Assembly: GCA_026182355.1 (NCBI GenBank)
Contig: JAPFBL010000233.1
Coordinates: 806,001 to 870,000 of the forward strand
Source: Hermatobates lingyangjiaoensis
Lineage: Eukaryota > Arthropoda > Insecta > Hemiptera > Hermatobatidae
Reading direction: 5' to 3'
DNA length: 64,000 nt
The translations under genes were made by a program, and so were the position numbers. Each line of letters starts with the position of its first letter. Position 1 is the first letter of the stretch. Shown here in pieces: positions 8,559 through 19,069 of the stretch. The notes beneath the pieces were generated by a model. It was not told the origin of the DNA, made no database searches, and saw only the letters and a list, made by a program, of their open reading frames with translations.

Positions 8559-9472
8559 CGAGGTGTGTAAATATAGTAGTGAGACTGATTTTTTTTACAT
8601 TTTCTATTCAAATATAATTACAATGTGATATTGTCACCTTCAAAATAGTTCCCTTCGGAAGCCACACAGCGCTGGAGACGGTCCTTCCAATCATTGTAGC
8701 ATTGCTGGAACTCGGATTCTGGAATGGCCTTCAGCTGGTCGGTTACAGCAGTTTGTATGTTTTGTAGTGTCCCGAAATGAGTTCCCTTGAGGTGATTTTT
8801 CAATCTCGGGAAGAGGAAAAAGTGATAAAGACTCAAGTCTGGTGAATAAGGAGGCTGAGGAGCAACAGGAATGTTTTTACTGGCCAAAAACTCGTTTATT
8901 GAGATGGCAGTGTGACAGGGCGCGTTGTCGTGATTTTTCTCATCTCCAATTCATTGGTCAAAATGTGATGAACGGAGGTGTGATTCAAATTCAACTGTTC
9001 CCCGATCATTCTGACTGTCAAGCGTCGATCTGAACGCACAAGGTTCCGTACTCTGTTGACATTTTCATCGGTGTTTGCACTTGAAGGCCTTCCGCTTCGT
9101 GGTTCATCTTCAATCGACTCTCTTCCTTCTGAAAATTCCTTAAACCACCGAAAAACCTGTGCCCTTGATAAAACACGTTCTCCATAGGCCTCCTGAAGTT
9201 TTTCAAAAGTTTCGGTTGCATTATGTCTAAGTCTGAAGCAAAATTTGATTGCACACCGCTGCTCAACTTTGAGGTCACTCATTTTTAAAACGCTCAAGAA
9301 AAAACCATTTCACGAAAACCAACGCTACGGACAAACAAATGACTGTGGCGAGTTCAGATTCATACTGGAGGCGCATCACACGTGCACCTGACGCTACTCA
9401 AGGCCACGCGTCTCCAGCGTTGCCAGATCGAAAGCGACGTTGCCAGTCTCACTACTTTATTTACACACCTCG
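8559..9472 (-). mobile_element. mariner-family transposon, internally deleted (914 bp)
   Basis: Terminal inverted repeats start CGAGGTGTGTAAATA and continue to AGTAGTGAGACTG (8559-8587 and 9444-9472, one mismatch in 29). TA dinucleotides at 8557-8558 and 9473-9474 are the expected target duplication. Full mariners are about 1.3 kb, so roughly 0.4 kb is missing. The ends look recent and could still be recognised by a transposase supplied elsewhere. Confidence 0.93.
8618..9297 (-). pseudogene. mariner transposase, middle deleted and frameshifted
   Basis: The N-terminal part (9297-8900, about 130 residues from MSVLKMSDLK) holds the paired helix-turn-helix DNA-binding domain with IEDEPRSGRPS and RRLTVRMIGEQLNLNHTSVH. 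The C-terminal part (8930-8618) keeps the second catalytic Asp in HDNAPCHTA and the third in PPYSPDLS, followed by FFLFPRLKNHLKG. Between them, near 8925, the block with the first catalytic Asp is gone and the reading frame shifts by one base. About 120 residues of the usual 345 are missing. The spacing between the two remaining acidic residues fits a DD34D mariner. It cannot make active enzyme. Confidence 0.92.
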
Positions 9473-9474
9473 TA

Positions 9475-9975
9475 AGATAAACGTGTTCTTTTTTAAAAAA
9501 AATAATAGACTGTTTCACTTGGTTTAATCACACTTCATACTGCTCTACTGTCCCATTAAAATCGTGAGTTGAAATACCATAAAAGTACGTAATATAAGAA
9601 CTACAACTATGTTAACGAAAAATACCAGTTAAATTAATGTATTGTTAAATTCTTATAACAATTTGAAATAATTGAATTGCTAAACTTATTTAAGATATTT
9701 ACTACTTCATTTGTTAGATTAGAATTAGATGAAAAATATTTAACTTATTAAATTGAAACTTGCAAATTTATTTATAATTGCTAAAATTTATAGAAAATAT
9801 TTATATTGTTTTAGACGTCAATATAGGAGTTGATAAAGAAGGTCTCCTAGCGTCTCTGCACCAGTACCCTCTATTATCTCTTCTGATGACGGGTTCAAAC
9901 CAATAATATGGTAAGTGTGTGTTTTTGATTTATCTGTGTTTCTTTGTTTATATTGAACTTTATCCATATATATAT
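9475..9975. other. AT-rich stretch
   Basis: No gene recognised. From about 9830 the sequence CTGATGACGGGTTCAAACC, then a GTTTCTTTG tail and (TA)n at 9966-9984, looks like a decayed PLE end of another family. Confidence 0.35.
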
Positions 9976-9977
9976 AT

Positions 9978-10256
9978 ATATATAAAAAGATTTCACATAA
10001 ACACGTGAAACAACAATCAATGATCAAACCACAATCAGAAATGGGAAAACAAGACTAAGATCTTTCAACCGTAACAAGCGGTCTTCGTCAGAGTCAAAAA
10101 CCCAACTGAGTTTTTGACTCAAAAACTCAGTTGGGTTTTTGACTCTGACGAAGACCGCTTGTTACGGTTGAAAGATCTTAGTCTTGTTTTCCATTTCATA
10201 TTGTGTTTTGATCATTGATTGTTGTTTCACGTGTTTATGTGAAATCTTTATATATA
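9978..10256. mobile_element. PLE family A head-to-head palindrome
   Basis: Two inverted arms of about 130-140 nt (9978-10115 and 10122-10256) meet at a short AACTCAGTTGGGTTTTTGAC centre. Each arm runs from (TA)n through TTTCACATAAACACGTGAAA, GATCAAACCACAAT and AAGACTAAGATCTTTCAACC to the hammerhead-like core. It is a nearly intact example of the arrangement. Confidence 0.75.
10141..10183 (+). ncRNA. Hammerhead-like motif, family A
   Basis: Stem I is GACU (10141-10144) pairing AGUC (10180-10183). The core is CUGACGA (10145-10151), followed by one extra A. Stem II is GACCG/CGGUU (10153-10157, 10165-10169) with loop CUUGUUA. Then GAA (10170-10172), palindromic AGAUCU and U at the cleavage position (10179). 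The same arrangement is repeated in the inverted left arm. Confidence 0.55.
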
Positions 10257-10257
10257 T

Positions 10258-10375
10258 ACAAAACTAAAATTTATCGGGACTCGGTCAGTTCTTCAGGTTT
10301 GAACCTGAAGAACTGACCGAGTCCCGATAAATTTTAGTTTTGTTTCTATTCCACGGTCGATACTTTTATCAATAT
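10258..10375. mobile_element. Perfect short palindrome, PLE-like end
   Basis: ACTAAAATTTATCGGGACTC / CGGTCAGTTCTTCAGG meets its inverse at 10296-10297 with essentially no spacer. The right side carries CCTGAAGAACTGACCGAGTC but GAUAAA instead of GAAA. A related solo copy lies at 63845-63885 next to the LINE relic. Confidence 0.5.
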
Positions 10376-10419
10376 AGATATATATAATTGAAATATATTG
10401 TCCGATAGATAGAATAATC

Positions 10420-10480
10420 TGAAATGCCGACGTTTAGGATTTTATTTAAAACTGTTTTCACAGGCCTACAAAACAGTTGA
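10420..10480 (-). mobile_element. Decayed PLE family D/F end
   Basis: On the minus strand GCCTGTGAAAACAGTTTTAA is followed by CTAAACGTCGGC. The flanking GCC/GGC pairing and a weak stem II are kept. The GAAA box is damaged. Confidence 0.35.
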
Positions 10481-10914
10481 AAGATAAAAATAGTTCAGAG
10501 AAAGTGTAGGGACTCGCAGAAGCAAGAATTTATTGATTAAGAGAAACTATTAACATTTACATTAGTGGAGAACTAAGAATGTTAGCCTTGCAAGACATTC
10601 CAATTACTGTATTGTAATGTAAAAGTTTAAAGTTTTTCTTATTCAATAAATTCTTATTTCAGTAAAGCCTTATTGTCACTAAATTAGTTTTATTTATATC
10701 TTTACTCAAATTGTAATAATCTATTATTTTTTATTTGTATATTTGTCAGTGGTGGTATACTTTTTATTTGTATCCTCTGTTTTGTATGTATGTGAAAAAA
10801 TTTTAATTAGAAACTGAAACATTGATATTCGAGAGTTGATTTGAATCTGGAAAACTGACTGAGAGCCAATTTGATTTTAATATTACATATATATGTCTAA
10901 GACGTTGACAATGT

Positions 10915-11800
10915 TATAAGACGCAAGCTAGAGTTCCTTGACCCTATCGGGGAGATCCCCTTACTGGGGAGGATTGTTACGTCGGTGGTTATCATGAAAA
11001 TTGTTTTGGTTAGCTCATCCAAGTGAACGTGGTTCCGGGATAAAGGACATTGAGTAGACATCTAAAATTGAGACATCAATTGTATACTCGTTTATAAAGA
11101 AGTGGTGCTGGTCGCTTTAAATCTTATTCTTATTTTTTATATATCATAGTACAATTATAATTATAATTGGCGTTACCAGCGTCACCCTCATGGTATTTTG
11201 CTTTCAGACAGCCCTAGATTCTAATTCATTTCTAAATTAGCACTAGTTTGAGTTATTGGCTGGCTACAATTGGTGACTATAAATTTTGAATTACTCAAGT
11301 AATTACTCACGCCCCGAGTGGGGCCATGCAGCTGTACCACAGGCTGCATTGGCTTATATATATCCACAGGTTCTTTGAACCAGGGTCAAAAAAGGCCATT
11401 GACCTTACCTGTAGCTTAGCAGCTTCAGTAGGACCTTTTGGGCAGGAGTTTGATCCGAAACTCTTAAAATAAGTCGGTACTACGGGCGGCGGGGGCCCAT
11501 GAAAGAGTTCTCTCTCCATCCCGCCAACTGACGTTGGACTCGTAGTGGCTGCTGGTTCTCACCCTTCTGGTTGCTGTGTGAGTAGTAGTAACTTCTCAGG
11601 AGGATGCTTGCTTAGCATACCGGGGAGCTAGAGACCCCAACCCTTATGAGTTGGAACGGACCTTGAATTCAGCTGATTGGACTGGACAACTAGTACTTAC
11701 CTGGTAGAGTCTCGGTCTTTTATGGGATCTCAGAGTGGGGACGATTAGATACTGCTCCTCTTCGAGCCCATTTATGTTCCAGTACAGGTGGCGTTTAGCC
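10915..11800. repeat. GC-rich island, candidate LINE untranslated region or unknown repeat
   Basis: About 0.9 kb is clearly richer in GC than its surroundings, with GGGGAGATCCCCTTACTGGG, CGCCCCGAGTGGGGCCATGC, GGGCGGCGGGGGCCC and CATACCGGGGAGCTAGAGAC. No frame is open over a useful length. The abrupt change in composition suggests an inserted element, possibly the 5' untranslated region of a non-LTR retrotransposon. No protein evidence supports that, and a SINE-like piece follows directly. Confidence 0.3.
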
Positions 11801-12080
11801 AACCAGAGATTTGTAATCTCTCTCTATGAATCTAGGATGTTCATACGAGTAATGAATAATCTTGTCTAGCCATCCTTTGGATAGGAAGGTACTCGGCCCA
11901 CAAGCCTTTACAATATCAGAGTAATGTTTATGATTCTTACTCTAATAAACAAATTCCTAAGAAAGAAAAAATTAAGGGCTCTCAATGTAGAGTTCAGCAT
12001 GGTTTATCATATAGGTGCCAACTAATAAATGAGCCATACTGTAATCCATTAGAAAAGCACTAAAAGTAAAATCCAGTTAG
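11800..12080 (+). repeat. Diverged SINE, tail type 2
   Basis: GAAGGTACTCGGCCCACAAG, CTTACTCTAATAAAC and GGCTCTCAATGTAGAGTTCA follow the order of the SINE body. The tail GGTGCCAACTAATAAATGAG then CCATACTG is shared with 15690-15745 and, inverted, with 61060-61140. Confidence 0.5.
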
Positions 12081-12084
12081 CATG

Positions 12085-13250
12085 GGTTAAACAAAATTAA
12101 GGGTAACACCATTCTCTACAACTGTACGATGTCCATGCCTTTGGATAACTTTGGTATATCGGATACAAGTCGCTATTTTGATGTTAATGATACCGTATGT
12201 CAGCATGAACATTCCGTTTCTGTACAAGTAATTTCAGAAGTTACCCTTCACTTAAAAGATAAAAATCAGAGAAGCTGTTATCCCGTTTATCTAATTTTAA
12301 AGAGAAGATGTATAATTTTATTGAAAACTTTCGAAAAATTTTGTGTAAAACCCATTCTAACTATCAGTTCATACATAATTTAAGAAGTGTTGATTCGTCA
12401 AAATTTGCGCTTTTGGCCAAGTTTTTATCAATAATTTTGGATCATACTCCTAATAATGTGTGTGTGTGTGTACCCTAATAATACACCAACCGTTAAATAC
12501 GACATGACCTTTGTGGATGACTTTTTAGATCGTTTCTACATCGAAATTTATAAACGTTAAACACACAAAAAAACCAATTGAAAGGAAATATTGAGATTTA
12601 AATTTTTTTGCACATACCAATGCTTCAATTAAATAAATATATAAGTGTGCAATACAGAAAAAGTGAGTAATTTATCAATTAATTTCATAAATTTTAAAAG
12701 AAAAATTAGTTTATCCAAGCAAAAAAAAATTACTTTAGTTTAGTTGCAAGGAGTTAGTTTGATTAATTTAAATGTATATACAAGTAAAATAACAACAGTT
12801 ATTAACATTATCGTTTTTCTTTGACAAAATGATTAATGTAACGGTCTTGATTAAATCATCTCCCTGTGAAAAGATATCTCATTTATTTTTCTCTTTATTT
12901 AGGTCATGTTATCTGCACTAGGTTCTGCTTCAGTCAGTAGTCGTCAAACACTTCAAATGCTTAATATATAATTCTTCCTTTTCTCTAAAAGAAATTTTCG
13001 ATCACAAGAGGGCAAAAAAGCACAATGTTTGACATAAAGGGTATTGAACATTCAAATAATTTTCGGCGAAAATTGAAAAAAAAAACAATGAAACGAACTT
13101 TTACCGTAGGTATGCTAAAACAATAAGGCTTTGTGCTGATCCTTAAAACTGAAGTTTTGAGTGTGCCAAAATTCATCTGTTCTTTGACCTGTTAACCTTC
13201 ATTACACAGGAATAATGCTCAATATTGCTTAGATGGAAAGTTCTTGGCGG
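12085..13250. other. AT-rich stretch
   Basis: An 84-residue frame at 12129-12383 (starting MSMPLDNFGISDTSRYF) has no recognisable domain. Otherwise there are homopolymer runs and a short GT run at 12460. No gene supported. Confidence 0.35.
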
Positions 13251-13254
13251 ATAC

Positions 13255-13580
13255 TAGACCAGGATGGCGCTGTAGCTTACGTGTAAACCTCCAAACTAGT
13301 AGATCCAGGGTTCAGTACTCATTCTGGCCCACGATTTATTCACGTGGTAATCTGAGGACACCCTAACTCAGGGAGATTAAGCCGTCGGTCCCTAACCTAT
13401 ACGATGTCAGGTACTTGTTAATCCCTTCTCTAAATACATTAGTATATTAAATAAATGCGTTAGGCAAAATTTAGGCTCCCAATGCAGAATATTCATGGTT
13501 TTTGTGGTATGAAAAAGAGCCAAATTTGGATCTAGTGTGTTCTCTCGTTGGACGGCCACTTCAAATAAACCTAACCCTGC
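13255..13580 (+). repeat. tRNA-derived SINE, full length but diverged
   Basis: Degenerate head GGCGCTGTAGCTTACGTG, B-box region CCAGGGTTCAGTACTC, body GATTAAGCCGTCGGTCCC, GTTAGGCAAAATTTAGGCTC and an AACCTAACCC tail. Confidence 0.8.
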
Positions 13581-13584
13581 AACG

Positions 13585-15515
13585 TACACGTCTTATCTAT
13601 GCGGTATATAGGGCACGAGGCTAGAGAGTAAGTCAATATAATAATTTTGGCTCTAATATGTCCAATACATACATTCACCTAGTGATGTTTAGAACTTAAA
13701 TAGTGATGTTTATTTTAAATTTATAAAACTGTAGTTTGTGATAACACTATTTAAAACTTTTTTAAGGCCTGTCATAGGGAAATCATTGCCTGGCGTGGCC
13801 TCTCAGTCAGGCAAGATGACCCTTGATTTACTTCATAACTCCATCCCGTAGTCTGTCTTGAATTCCACTAACTGACCTTATAAAACAGTTAGGCTTTAAT
13901 TCTCCTCATTTATAAAATAAAAAAAAATAAAACACATCATAACGAACTTAAATATCTCAATGTTTATCATTTTCAATGGACTAATTTTAAAAATTAAATG
14001 TCATATATATTACACATGCGTGGATTTTATTGTTTTAGCTTGGTCTCTTGAGTAATAAAGAAAGCAGCAATGCATGCTTTCACCAGCAGAGTACTGGGCT
14101 TTTGACCATTGGTCCTGGTCAGACGTGAAATTTAGAGAAAGTCACATTGTGTATTGATAAACAATAAACGATGTGATTATCAAAAACTATTAGCCATTAA
14201 ATTATGTGATATCTGTTAGAAAATTTCAATCAATAATAATTAAATTTTAAAAACAAAATTTTTCAAAATATGCATTTAATGACATTTACGCTTCAAGTTT
14301 TTAATAATTTTAAACCATATTTCAAAGTTAACATCAAACAATAACAAACACTAACATCAAAGTTAACAAACAATAACAAAGTAACTAGATTAGTGACTAT
14401 GAACTTATTGATGGAAAAATAAAATAAACTTATGGATTACCATCTTCTCTCTCTTTTCAAACAGCACGAAGAATATAACAGTTCCAGTGGTTATCTGTTC
14501 CAGATTCCTTATCTGTTTACCAACAACTCATTTCTCCTCCTGACGAAGTTGGAGGCGGAAGTTAGAATATTGTAGCCATTTTTAAGATAGTGTTTTACTT
14601 ATATTTTTAAAACACCTGTGTTTAACGTGACTTTCCCAATATTTTGTTCCCTTTCCTTACCTTTAACAAGCTTTAAATTCTCTTTCCTCGCTTTTTCTCC
14701 TCAAAACTATTACAGAACTTCATATCTAGTTCAGAACAATAGTTTAAAGTTAGTAAAGAAGCACAAATCAAAGTAAAACACATCTTATAGTTCTTAAGGT
14801 TTGGTTTTAACTATCTTCATGAGAGAAAGGGAGGAAGACCAAATGCATGAAGTACGACGCCTGTTATAACACAAAAGTTTGTGTCTTTTTTTCCAATGAC
14901 TTCATATATAGGATTTTATTCCAACTGTTTTCGAAAATTAAAAGAAAGTATAAAATTATTTTCTATTTTTTTGGTGGATGATGTTTCAACATCAGTAGTA
15001 CTATTTTTTCCTTGAATGAAGCTTGAGTAGTAATCTTTAAGATCTCTCCTGATGGACCTACGGATGTACATTGTCTCAAATGGACGTAGTGAATTGGATT
15101 TTCTGTTCCGCCTTCGGTCATAGACATGATTTAAACCTTCAGCCTTCAAAACCAATGGCCAAGATGCTAACACCAGAGAACATTTGACCTAGTTATCAGA
15201 TTTAAGTGAATGTAATACTAGGCTAAGATTCAAGGAAGTTTCTATCCCAGCGCTACTTAAGACATATTAAATAACAAAAGCCATATTAGTCTACTTCAAA
15301 CAGTTAATTCTCATAGAATCATATTTCTCTATTCATTAACTGCTGCTACTGCTTACATAATCATGAAAGATTCAAAACAATTTATGATGTAATGAAAGGG
15401 TCGCCAGATTAACTACTCATGACCAAATAAGGTAAATATTGTACTTTTTTAATATTATCTATTGATGTTTATAGTTCATTAGTTAGTTTATGTCAAACAT
15501 GCAGTAAATTGAAAA
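13585..15515. other. Mostly AT-rich DNA, no supported gene
   Basis: GC-richer patches at 13770-13880 and 14040-14140 (TTTCACCAGCAGAGTACTGG) are unassigned. An 85-residue minus-strand frame at 14916-15173 is basic but unrecognised. TCCTGACGAAGTTGGAGGCG at 14537 resembles a hammerhead-like core but lacks a paired stem II. Confidence 0.35.
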
Positions 15516-15519
15516 ATTC

Positions 15520-15745
15520 CTACCCTTTCCCTCACGGAAGACGTAAAACTGTTGGTTCCGAGTCTGCGCCATTTCAGGTAATCCTTAAAAAAGCCCTACT
15601 CTAATAAACTGGACTGAAGTAAAATTGAGGATTTATGTTGTCGGATCAACCAGGCAATGTGATTCACCTATAAAAAAACCTGTTGCTCAATAATAAATGA
15701 GCCACACTTCCTACCCCTAGAACAGCACTAAAGATAAAAACCTAT
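15520..15745 (+). repeat. SINE body fragment, tail type 2
   Basis: GTTGGTTCCGAGTCTGCGCC and GTAATCCTTAAAAAAGCCC correspond to the SINE body. The tail AATAAATGAGCCACACTTCC is type 2. The tRNA-like head is missing. Confidence 0.6.
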
Positions 15746-15749
15746 AAAT

Positions 15750-16895
15750 GTGATGTGAAAATAAACAAATTTGTTATTTGTTATTCTTTCTATATTTAGA
15801 TTTAAACAAAAAAAAGAAGGATTTTTTTTTACTTTAATACAAAAATGAAGGAATTATAAGGTGTTCCTAGTGATAGAACACAGTTCATATTAAGCTGACT
15901 AATGTTCCAGAGTATATCCATTTGGACAGCTTTCACTCCTTTCATGTAAAGGAGAACACCCTATGTGAATGTCCATTAATCTTAATCCAATTTGTAGCAA
16001 ATTTGACTATCATAGTTTCACGTTTTTAGCATTTAAAAACCTATTTCCTGATCGTGGTTTTTCATTACCAATCGTACAGTACATGCTGATGCAAATCATA
16101 GTTCCGATCTTAAAAACGGGTCTTAGTGATATTCATCTTTTTTTTTCATCACATTTTTGCTGGTGCTCTTAGAATAGAAACTGTTATTATGGATTTTTTC
16201 CGTAATACATTAGCTTTCTTTGTGTAATTCTTCTAACTTATGTCAAATGGCTTCCATTTCATATAAAATCTCAAACCTCACGTCTCTCTTTTCACAGAAT
16301 ATTTCTCTGAAGCCGCACAGTATTAATGATGATATGTTTGTATTTAGATGTTCTGTTTAACTTGATCTATCGTTTATTCTGTTATTTCCTTTTCTTCCTT
16401 TCTCAACAATCACATTCTACTCTATTTTCTATAAAACCTCCTGCTAAAAAACTTGTAACCCCGTTAAACGTTTTAGACTGCATCCTAGGCGATATTGCTG
16501 ATGTGGGTTTTACTTCCACCAAGCAGAGTTAGAATAAAATACGTACAGGTCTTCCATTAGAGAGGGGAATGTCATCGCCATTCATTCTAATTTAGTTTGA
16601 ATTAATGTTTCAAAGTGAAAATTTTAAGCATATCCCTGATTTAAAGTCTAATATCACTTTGAGGTCTTCAAAGGAACCAATATTAGTCTCTTTAGAGGTT
16701 CATCTGCCTCTGGACTCAACCTTAATGGTTAACTTATTCTAATTATTCAGTTTTGTTATTTTATTTATGTCATTTTGTATCTATTTAATAATTGTTGTTT
16801 TGTTTTAATTTGTTCATGTTTTATCAATTTATTTTATTCACTATTCATTTTTTGTATTATTATTTATTATATTTTCATGTCACCTCTCTTTCTGT
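15750..16895. other. AT-rich stretch upstream of a PLE 5' end
   Basis: No gene recognised. The part from about 16560 may already belong to a PLE long terminal region, but I cannot place a border. Confidence 0.3.
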
Positions 16896-16899
16896 AATG

Positions 16900-17510
16900 T
16901 GACAACACATTACTAGTGCACCTCTGTGAACAAGTCTTTACTCTTTACCCATCTTCCGAGAGGCTCACTTCACTTCCTGATGACGACAAATGTCGAAATT
17001 TCTAATGAGCTTTTTATTTCTTTATGTCTTTTCTCTTTTATGTGTGAATGATGATGTTTGTTCCTTCTTTTTCTTTTTCTTCTCTCCTAAAAACTGCAAG
17101 ACAGTCGAAGTGATCGAGAATCGAGAGTGTTTTGTGTGTTTTCTCGTTGTAACTTTAATTATGTATATATAATTAATACCGTTGACCTTTCAACTCTTTT
17201 ATTCTAACCGCTTGTTTCTTGTTCATTATTGACCTTTGACCTTCTCTTTATATTAACCTGTACTATCCTTTTAATCTATTTATAGCAATGACTAAGCATG
17301 AGTCATCGATTTTAATTTAACATGTCACTTGGCCAACTCCTTCTCCAGTTGAACCCTGTTAGCAGGAGGTTAGTTCGTAGGATCGAATCTCTCAGTCTTA
17401 AGATCGTGAATGCCGAGACTGCAGTTAATTTTAATGATACTTGTTTAAAAGAGGATCTGCTGCCTATTTATACCAATATATATATATATATATATACTTT
17501 ATGAATAGAT
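16900..17510 (+). mobile_element. PLE 5' end with two motif cores and the start of the ORF
   Basis: A hammerhead-like core CTGATGA (16977-16983) with stem GAC/GUC and GAAAUU is followed about 110 nt later by a second, decayed core (CTGCAAGACAGTCGAAGTGA, 17093). Next come an untranslated region and the N-terminal PLE coding piece at 17322-17490. The copy is cut off in (TA)n at 17475-17495. Confidence 0.55.
17322..17504 (+). pseudogene. PLE ORF N-terminal fragment
   Basis: The frame reads QLNPVSRRLVRRIESLSLKI, then AETAVNFNDTCLKEDLLP and IYTNI. A basic helix, the x-A-x-x-x-x-F-x-x-x-C-L/I-x-x-x-L/I-P spacing and the K/T-x-I ending are what precede the reverse-transcriptase domain in PLE proteins. 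The homologous piece at 48544-48760 (SAKLVSAEAAANFNNI) supports this. The true coding part stops at the (TA)n near 17475, so everything from the RT onward is missing. Confidence 0.58.
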
Positions 17511-17514
17511 AAAT

Positions 17515-18935
17515 TGTGAATCATTAATAGATAAATGTTAGAGACATAGCTGTCTCTTGGTTTAATGAATTTCACAACTTTTATGAATACCATTCGACTT
17601 ATTCCATTAACAAAATTCAATAACCATCTAATTTTTCGATCTAATACTTCTAATCATTCAAAATTCGTCAGGACATGAATAATTTTCTCTTTCAATTTCC
17701 CAATATTTATATAACTAATCTGGTGAGTAATTAGGCGTTTCACAAGATTCGGTTGTTTGCTCATCATACAGTTTGGTAAGTGGTGCAAGTTGCTTCAGGC
17801 ATTAACTAAATCCTTCGACTAGATCACACCGGTCTTAAAATGTTTTCTCACTCAATATTTATACTAGTGAGAAAACAAAATTTATCCTTTTTGTATAAAT
17901 AAGAGATTCTGCAGGTTTTAGTTCTTGGTAATTTTTTTCTGATTTTACGATTTTATTTTATTTCAAGTTTATAATTTTGTTGTAATTAATACACGTAATA
18001 TTGCTTTTAATGATACCTTTTTAAATTTCTTCGTACGTTATTTATAATTTTTTTTAAAAATAAGAAAGGGTTAATAATAAAAGGTAACTTTCATTATATA
18101 AAAGCAAGACATGATTGTATATAATTAAATGTTGCTTATTTTTCATCAAGAAATATATTTTTTAATATATGTTAATTAAACATATTTGTGTAGAACAAAA
18201 TGTTTAATTAACGGAGAACAAAAATGGTAACGGAGTACATTATTAATTTAGGTTTTAGCTTACTATGTAAATCATATGTATAAAATATATATATATGAAT
18301 TGTCTACATACCTAAATTTATCCACATCAAAAAAGGGTTACTTCTTTGACATTTCTGAGAAACACCGTTGGGTAAATCAACGGTGTAGCCTGTTGCGTTT
18401 TGACAAACTTTTGGATTTGCATCCATCCACTCACAATAAGATACGTGGACGTCATTGGAAAAAACGTTGAAAAAAAGGACTTAGGGCACCTCAAAACATG
18501 TATATCTGTCAAAATCTGAGCATCACATTATATGATCACAACTTAACTTATGACAAAGAAATATAAGTGATGTAATAATGAATAAAGTAGCGTATCTCAT
18601 GTTAATCAGACAGAGTTACTACATGGTACACGTGTACTCATAGGTAGTGTGAATCTTGCAAAATGCAGGTACCCCCCCCCCCCCCCGGAACTGTGGGGTT
18701 CCGATTAATATACCTGCTGACCATAACACGCTTTGTTTATATGTGTTTTATTTAAACTTAACGACCGATTTCATCCAACCCGATCTAAATAAAGCATAAA
18801 ATATTTTAAATTATCATTTAAAATCTTAATTACAAATGAAATATATAAATCAGTTGGTTAGGTATGGTTACAGTGGGCGACATACGAGAGAACACATAGA
18901 CAAAAGAGATTGACCCTTTGATATATATCAAACAA
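17515..18935. other. AT-rich stretch with a poly(C) run
   Basis: No gene supported. A run of 15 C lies at 18672-18686, followed by GGAACTGTGGGG. Overlapping frames at 18276-18512 are not convincing. Confidence 0.4.
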
Positions 18936-18939
18936 ATTA

Positions 18940-19065
18940 TACAACATTGGGAGTCCTAAATTTTACTTAACTCGAGTTTATTTAGAGTAAGGATCTTAAT
19001 CGAGTATCAGACACGCACAAGTTTGAGACCGACGGCTTAAAGTAACGTTTGTTTTATCCTTACGT
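18940..19065 (-). repeat. SINE 3' fragment, minus strand
   Basis: ATTGGGAGTCCTAAATTTTA, then TTGAGACCGACGGCTTAAAG (both seen on plus) match the inverse SINE body. The head is missing. Confidence 0.65.
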
Positions 19066-19069
19066 TTAT

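Noticed and set aside
8842..9278. Overlapping frames on both strands inside the mariner
   Set aside because: Shadows of the transposase frames.
18672..18686. Run of 15 C as a regulatory or structural site
   Set aside because: A lone homopolymer with no supporting context; could also be unstable in sequencing.
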